From positions 1 through 64,000 of the forward strand of contig JANPPC010000008.1 of NCBI GenBank assembly GCA_031428275.1: DNA of 64,000 nt, written 5' to 3'. Positions 61,678 through 64,000 of the stretch are shown one piece after another (the first letter of the stretch is position 1; each line of letters opens with the position of its first letter). This stretch comes from Pseudobdellovibrio sp031428275. Lineage in GTDB: Bacteria; Bdellovibrionota; Bdellovibrionia; Bdellovibrionales; Bdellovibrionaceae. A model generated the notes under the pieces. The model saw only the letters and a program-made list of their open reading frames with translations. It did not search any database and was not told where the DNA came from. A program made the position numbers and the translations under genes.

Positions 61678-62245
61678 ATTAATGTATTCAACAATTGGAT
61701 CTTTGTTAATCTTAACTGCTTGCTCGACAAAGCCCGCGATACCCGAAGCAGTTACAAATTCAAAACCAAATAAGCCCGGCGCAAGTATCGAAGCTAAACA
61801 AGTTGCGGCGCAAGAACAGTCTATGTATGTGGCTGAAATCATTTTTAAAAAAGCCTCAAGTATTTTAACTGCAGCCGGAAAAACCCAAATTAAAAACACT
61901 CTGCAGCAAGCATCTATTGCGGGTGAAATAAAGTCCGTCCAGGTTCTAACTTGGGCAGACTCAGAGTATCCTTCCGTGCACACTAAAAAGCTGTCGTCTG
62001 AAGAACGCGAATTAGTTACCAAACGTAATGATGCGATCAGCGAGTACTTAAAAGATAACGCCAAAGAAGCCGACATTAAATTACATAGCATGGCTGAGCG
62101 CCCAGGAATGCTGAAAAATATTTTAAATACCACGGATAGTCGCTTAAAGAAATCTTTAGAAGTCGCCGGAGTTCCCAATACAGACACGTCGATTAAAAAC
62201 CCTAGCAAGGCGTCGCATTCGATTATTATCGTCGAAATTAAGTAA
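61670..62245 (+). CDS. Lipoprotein with OmpA-like C-terminal domain
   Basis: The 191-aa protein starts at a GTG with an ideal AGGAGG seven bases upstream. It has a lipobox LTAC (Cys18). The C-terminal 130 residues follow the OmpA-like pattern in a diverged form (EIIFKKASSILTAAGK at the place of the usual FDxxSxxL, VTKRNDAISEYL for the NxxLSxxRA helix). Peptidoglycan-binding residues are only partly kept. It is the last gene of the YihY/AsmA-like operon. Confidence 0.7.
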   Translation: MNKLMYSTIGSLLILTACSTKPAIPEAVTNSKPNKPGASIEAKQVAAQEQSMYVAEIIFKKASSILTAAGKTQIKNTLQQASIAGEIKSVQVLTWADSEYPSVHTKKLSSEERELVTKRNDAISEYLKDNAKEADIKLHSMAERPGMLKNILNTTDSRLKKSLEVAGVPNTDTSIKNPSKASHSIIIVEIK

Positions 62246-62269
62246 ATATTGATCTGGGTTAAAACTTAT

Positions 62270-63166
62270 TTATCGAGGTGCTATTTCAGAAACTGCGATC
62301 GCTGCAATGCGATTTAAGTAAGATTGTACCTCTTTATTGTTTTCAATGATGGCCATGAAATCAAATTTTAGCAGGTCGCCTTTCGTCATTTTTAATCCGT
62401 GAAGGCGCATATAGAAGCTTGTCGTTTTGTATTTAAATCTTTCATCTAGGGTGAAACAAATTTGTGACAAATGTTTTAATTTTTTATTATTAGAAATCTC
62501 AATATCGGCTAATTTAAATATACGGCTGATTTCGACTTCTAATAATTTATCATACAGAAAATTAGAATGTAAATAATTGAGCATTATAAAAAGAAATAAA
62601 CGCTGAGCCCCAACTTCTTGCAAAGCATTTTTTATATGTGCACGCTGATCGAATAAACTTGTATAAGAATTTATTTCGTAAAAAATCTGATGCCCGGTTT
62701 CAACCGCATCAATCACTCCTAAAAGTTCGCAAGTATTCGCATAAGATTCTTCAAGCAACATCTGTAGCACCTGTGACTTTTGCGAAGCCGTATCTGATAA
62801 GCTAGCTTCAGACCGGGCTACGGCATGGCAAGACTCGTGAAACAAAAAATTTCTTTTTAAATTATCGACGATATCGTCCCAGTCTGTAACAGCGGGATAC
62901 TTACTTTCTAAACTTTGCAAAACACTTACATTGTCGCTGTAAGGAACGCACTTACTGGTTAATATATTTTCAAGCTGACTCAGTGGTAACGATAAGTAAA
63001 AGTCATTACGTTCAGTGCTGAAGCGATACGAGTTTAAAATATTATGTTTTCGAATATTTGAAAAAATACGGTTATTTTGACAAAGAAAACCATCACCGAA
63101 ATTATCGGCTAAACTGTTGGCTGCCGCAGCAGCCGAATGCAATTGAAGTAACTTCGCAATCTTCAT
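62270..63166 (-). CDS. Putative HExxH zinc-peptidase of unknown family
   Basis: The 298-aa protein has FLFHESCHAVARSE with HExxH at residues 110-114, and then LLEESYANTCELLG with Glu139/Glu140 about 25 residues later. That is a plausible gluzincin third ligand. The N-terminus (MKIAKLLQLHSAAAAANSLA) is only a weak signal-peptide candidate. The C-terminal 150 residues are helical and unknown. It shares no visible similarity with the protease genes of the duplicated cassette beyond the zinc motif. It is monocistronic between the OmpA-like gene and murI. Confidence 0.55.
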   Translation of the reverse strand: MKIAKLLQLHSAAAAANSLADNFGDGFLCQNNRIFSNIRKHNILNSYRFSTERNDFYLSLPLSQLENILTSKCVPYSDNVSVLQSLESKYPAVTDWDDIVDNLKRNFLFHESCHAVARSEASLSDTASQKSQVLQMLLEESYANTCELLGVIDAVETGHQIFYEINSYTSLFDQRAHIKNALQEVGAQRLFLFIMLNYLHSNFLYDKLLEVEISRIFKLADIEISNNKKLKHLSQICFTLDERFKYKTTSFYMRLHGLKMTKGDLLKFDFMAIIENNKEVQSYLNRIAAIAVSEIAPR

Positions 63167-63288
63167 CGCTAAAATATAACAAAGAAAATATAAGACGTCA
63201 GCAGGCCATGCGGGCCATTAGCCATTTTTACAACATCCGTAAATAGCATAAAATAGACGCTGTTCGGTGTTTCGAATACTATATGTAG

Positions 63289-64000
63289 TTAAAGTATTAT
63301 CTTCTGAACTACGCCGATCTTTACGCCGAAAGCCTTTTTGGCGCCAGATCGCATAGCAGAAATCGAACCGGTTGTGTAAAAAATCACTGAACCACGTCGA
63401 GCTGAATTGGCCGCTGCCGAGCGCTGACTGTCGAAATGAAATTCACGAGCTAGCTGATTTACAATTTCGCTAGCTGGGTCTAACAATAGGGCGTTTGGTA
63501 ACAAGGCTTGAACTTGTGATGCGATGGCAGGGTAATGGGTACACGCCAATAGAACGACCGACGGTGAGAATTTCAGATTCGACAGCACTTTTCGTAAACT
63601 TTGCTTTAAAGCAAGCGAGCTTATGTCACCTTTTTCAATAAAAGCCGACCAAGGTTGTGCAACCTTTGCCTCTATGGTGATACGCGACTTTAAAAATTCA
63701 TTCTGAAAATATTTAGATTCAATTGTGCGTTTACCGCCTAAGATCAAACAGCGACGCAACTTTGAACTACGAATTAACTTTGCTCCGCTATCTAACATAC
63801 CCGACAAATTTAAATCCCTATTCGCTAAACGAAGCTGTTCCAGTACTGTGCTGGCGGCATTACAAGCGATCACAATATCAAATACCCCACGCTGACGAAA
63901 AAATTCACAAGCTTTATTAAGTCTTAAGACTAATTTAGCTGCTGACATTTTTCCGTAAGGAACCGCGCCTGCATCAGATAGATAAATGATATCTATCTTC
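63289..64000 (-). CDS. murI: Glutamate racemase, N-terminus beyond the window
   Basis: The frame continues upstream of the first in-window ATG with YLSDAGAVPYGKMSAAKL, the standard MurI block, so that ATG is internal and the true start lies outside. Catalytic cysteines are in IACNAAS and LLACTHYP (the family usually has ACNTAS and GCTHYP). The enzyme makes D-glutamate for peptidoglycan. The C-terminus looks complete at 63289. Confidence 0.92.
   Translation of the reverse strand, partial: KIDIIYLSDAGAVPYGKMSAAKLVLRLNKACEFFRQRGVFDIVIACNAASTVLEQLRLANRDLNLSGMLDSGAKLIRSSKLRRCLILGGKRTIESKYFQNEFLKSRITIEAKVAQPWSAFIEKGDISSLALKQSLRKVLSNLKFSPSVVLLACTHYPAIASQVQALLPNALLLDPASEIVNQLAREFHFDSQRSAAANSARRGSVIFYTTGSISAMRSGAKKAFGVKIGVVQKIIL

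Noticed and set aside
1..64000. tRNA, rRNA, prophage, insertion sequence or integron features
   Set aside because: I looked in intergenic DNA for cloverleaf ends, transposase or integrase genes and flanking repeats and saw none.

Overview
The window looks like chromosomal DNA of a Gram-negative, AT-rich bacterium. It carries outer-membrane barrels, a chaperone-usher pilus locus, lipoproteins, OmpA and LysM proteins, several sensor kinases and an unusually large share of exported proteins of unknown function. The mix suggests a Bdellovibrio-like member of Bdellovibrionota. That placement is inference from gene content and style, because no rRNA or tRNA is present to test it. TTG and GTG starts appear to be common. 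I see no phage, insertion sequence, CRISPR array or tRNA.

Layout. 1-4156 (mostly - strand): the start of a CcoI-type copper ATPase, a DUF2892 protein, a two-TM potassium channel, a TauE/SafE-like permease and a tandem universal stress protein. This set suits microaerobic or stress physiology. 4437-6627: first copy of a three-gene exported cassette (small two-Cys protein, thermolysin-like lipoprotein, small lipocalin-like protein). 6611-9962: a PAS histidine kinase, a divergent NtrC-type sigma54 activator and a second kinase. 9991-14913: a monohaem lipoprotein with a CBS protein, then a micro-ORF ending in Cys-Cys, a VTT-membrane/FAD-disulfide-reductase fusion and a MipA-like porin. 16005-21111: a compact chaperone-usher pilus operon (subunit, terminator, chaperone, usher, tip protein). 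21433-31718: a LysM protein, a VF530 protein, a GST, a YeiH transporter with a perfect 17-bp hairpin inside its gene, an RluA pseudouridine synthase that may be leaderless, a 1210-aa multi-PAS hybrid kinase, a secreted protein with ART-like motifs and a truncated ndh. 31929-34041: second copy of the three-gene cassette.

34056-43089: a small barrel protein, a DUF2235 hydrolase, a frameshifted metallo-beta-lactamase-fold lipoprotein, a LysM-barrel protein, a GST, a large exported protein with YiiX/papain-like signature residues and a lipoprotein. 43094-49856: a CDF metal pump, two tiny charged proteins, a DMT exporter, an OmpA lipoprotein, and a coupled pair of an XPD-like helicase with an N-terminal nuclease-like domain and an MBL-fold exonuclease. 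49948-57390: a lysozyme-like protein, glyoxalase II, an AI-2E permease fused to a receiver domain and a large SWI2/SNF2 ATPase. 57567-64000: a secreted protein, SodC, a glycine-rich stress protein, a YihY/AsmA-like/OmpA-like operon, a second HExxH protein, and glutamate racemase cut by the window end.

Best candidate for an undescribed system: the duplicated cassette at 4437-6627 and 31929-34041. Gene order, translational coupling, signal sequences, thermolysin-type zinc motif and Cys pairs are conserved across two diverged copies. This suggests an exported protease working with two dedicated small partners.
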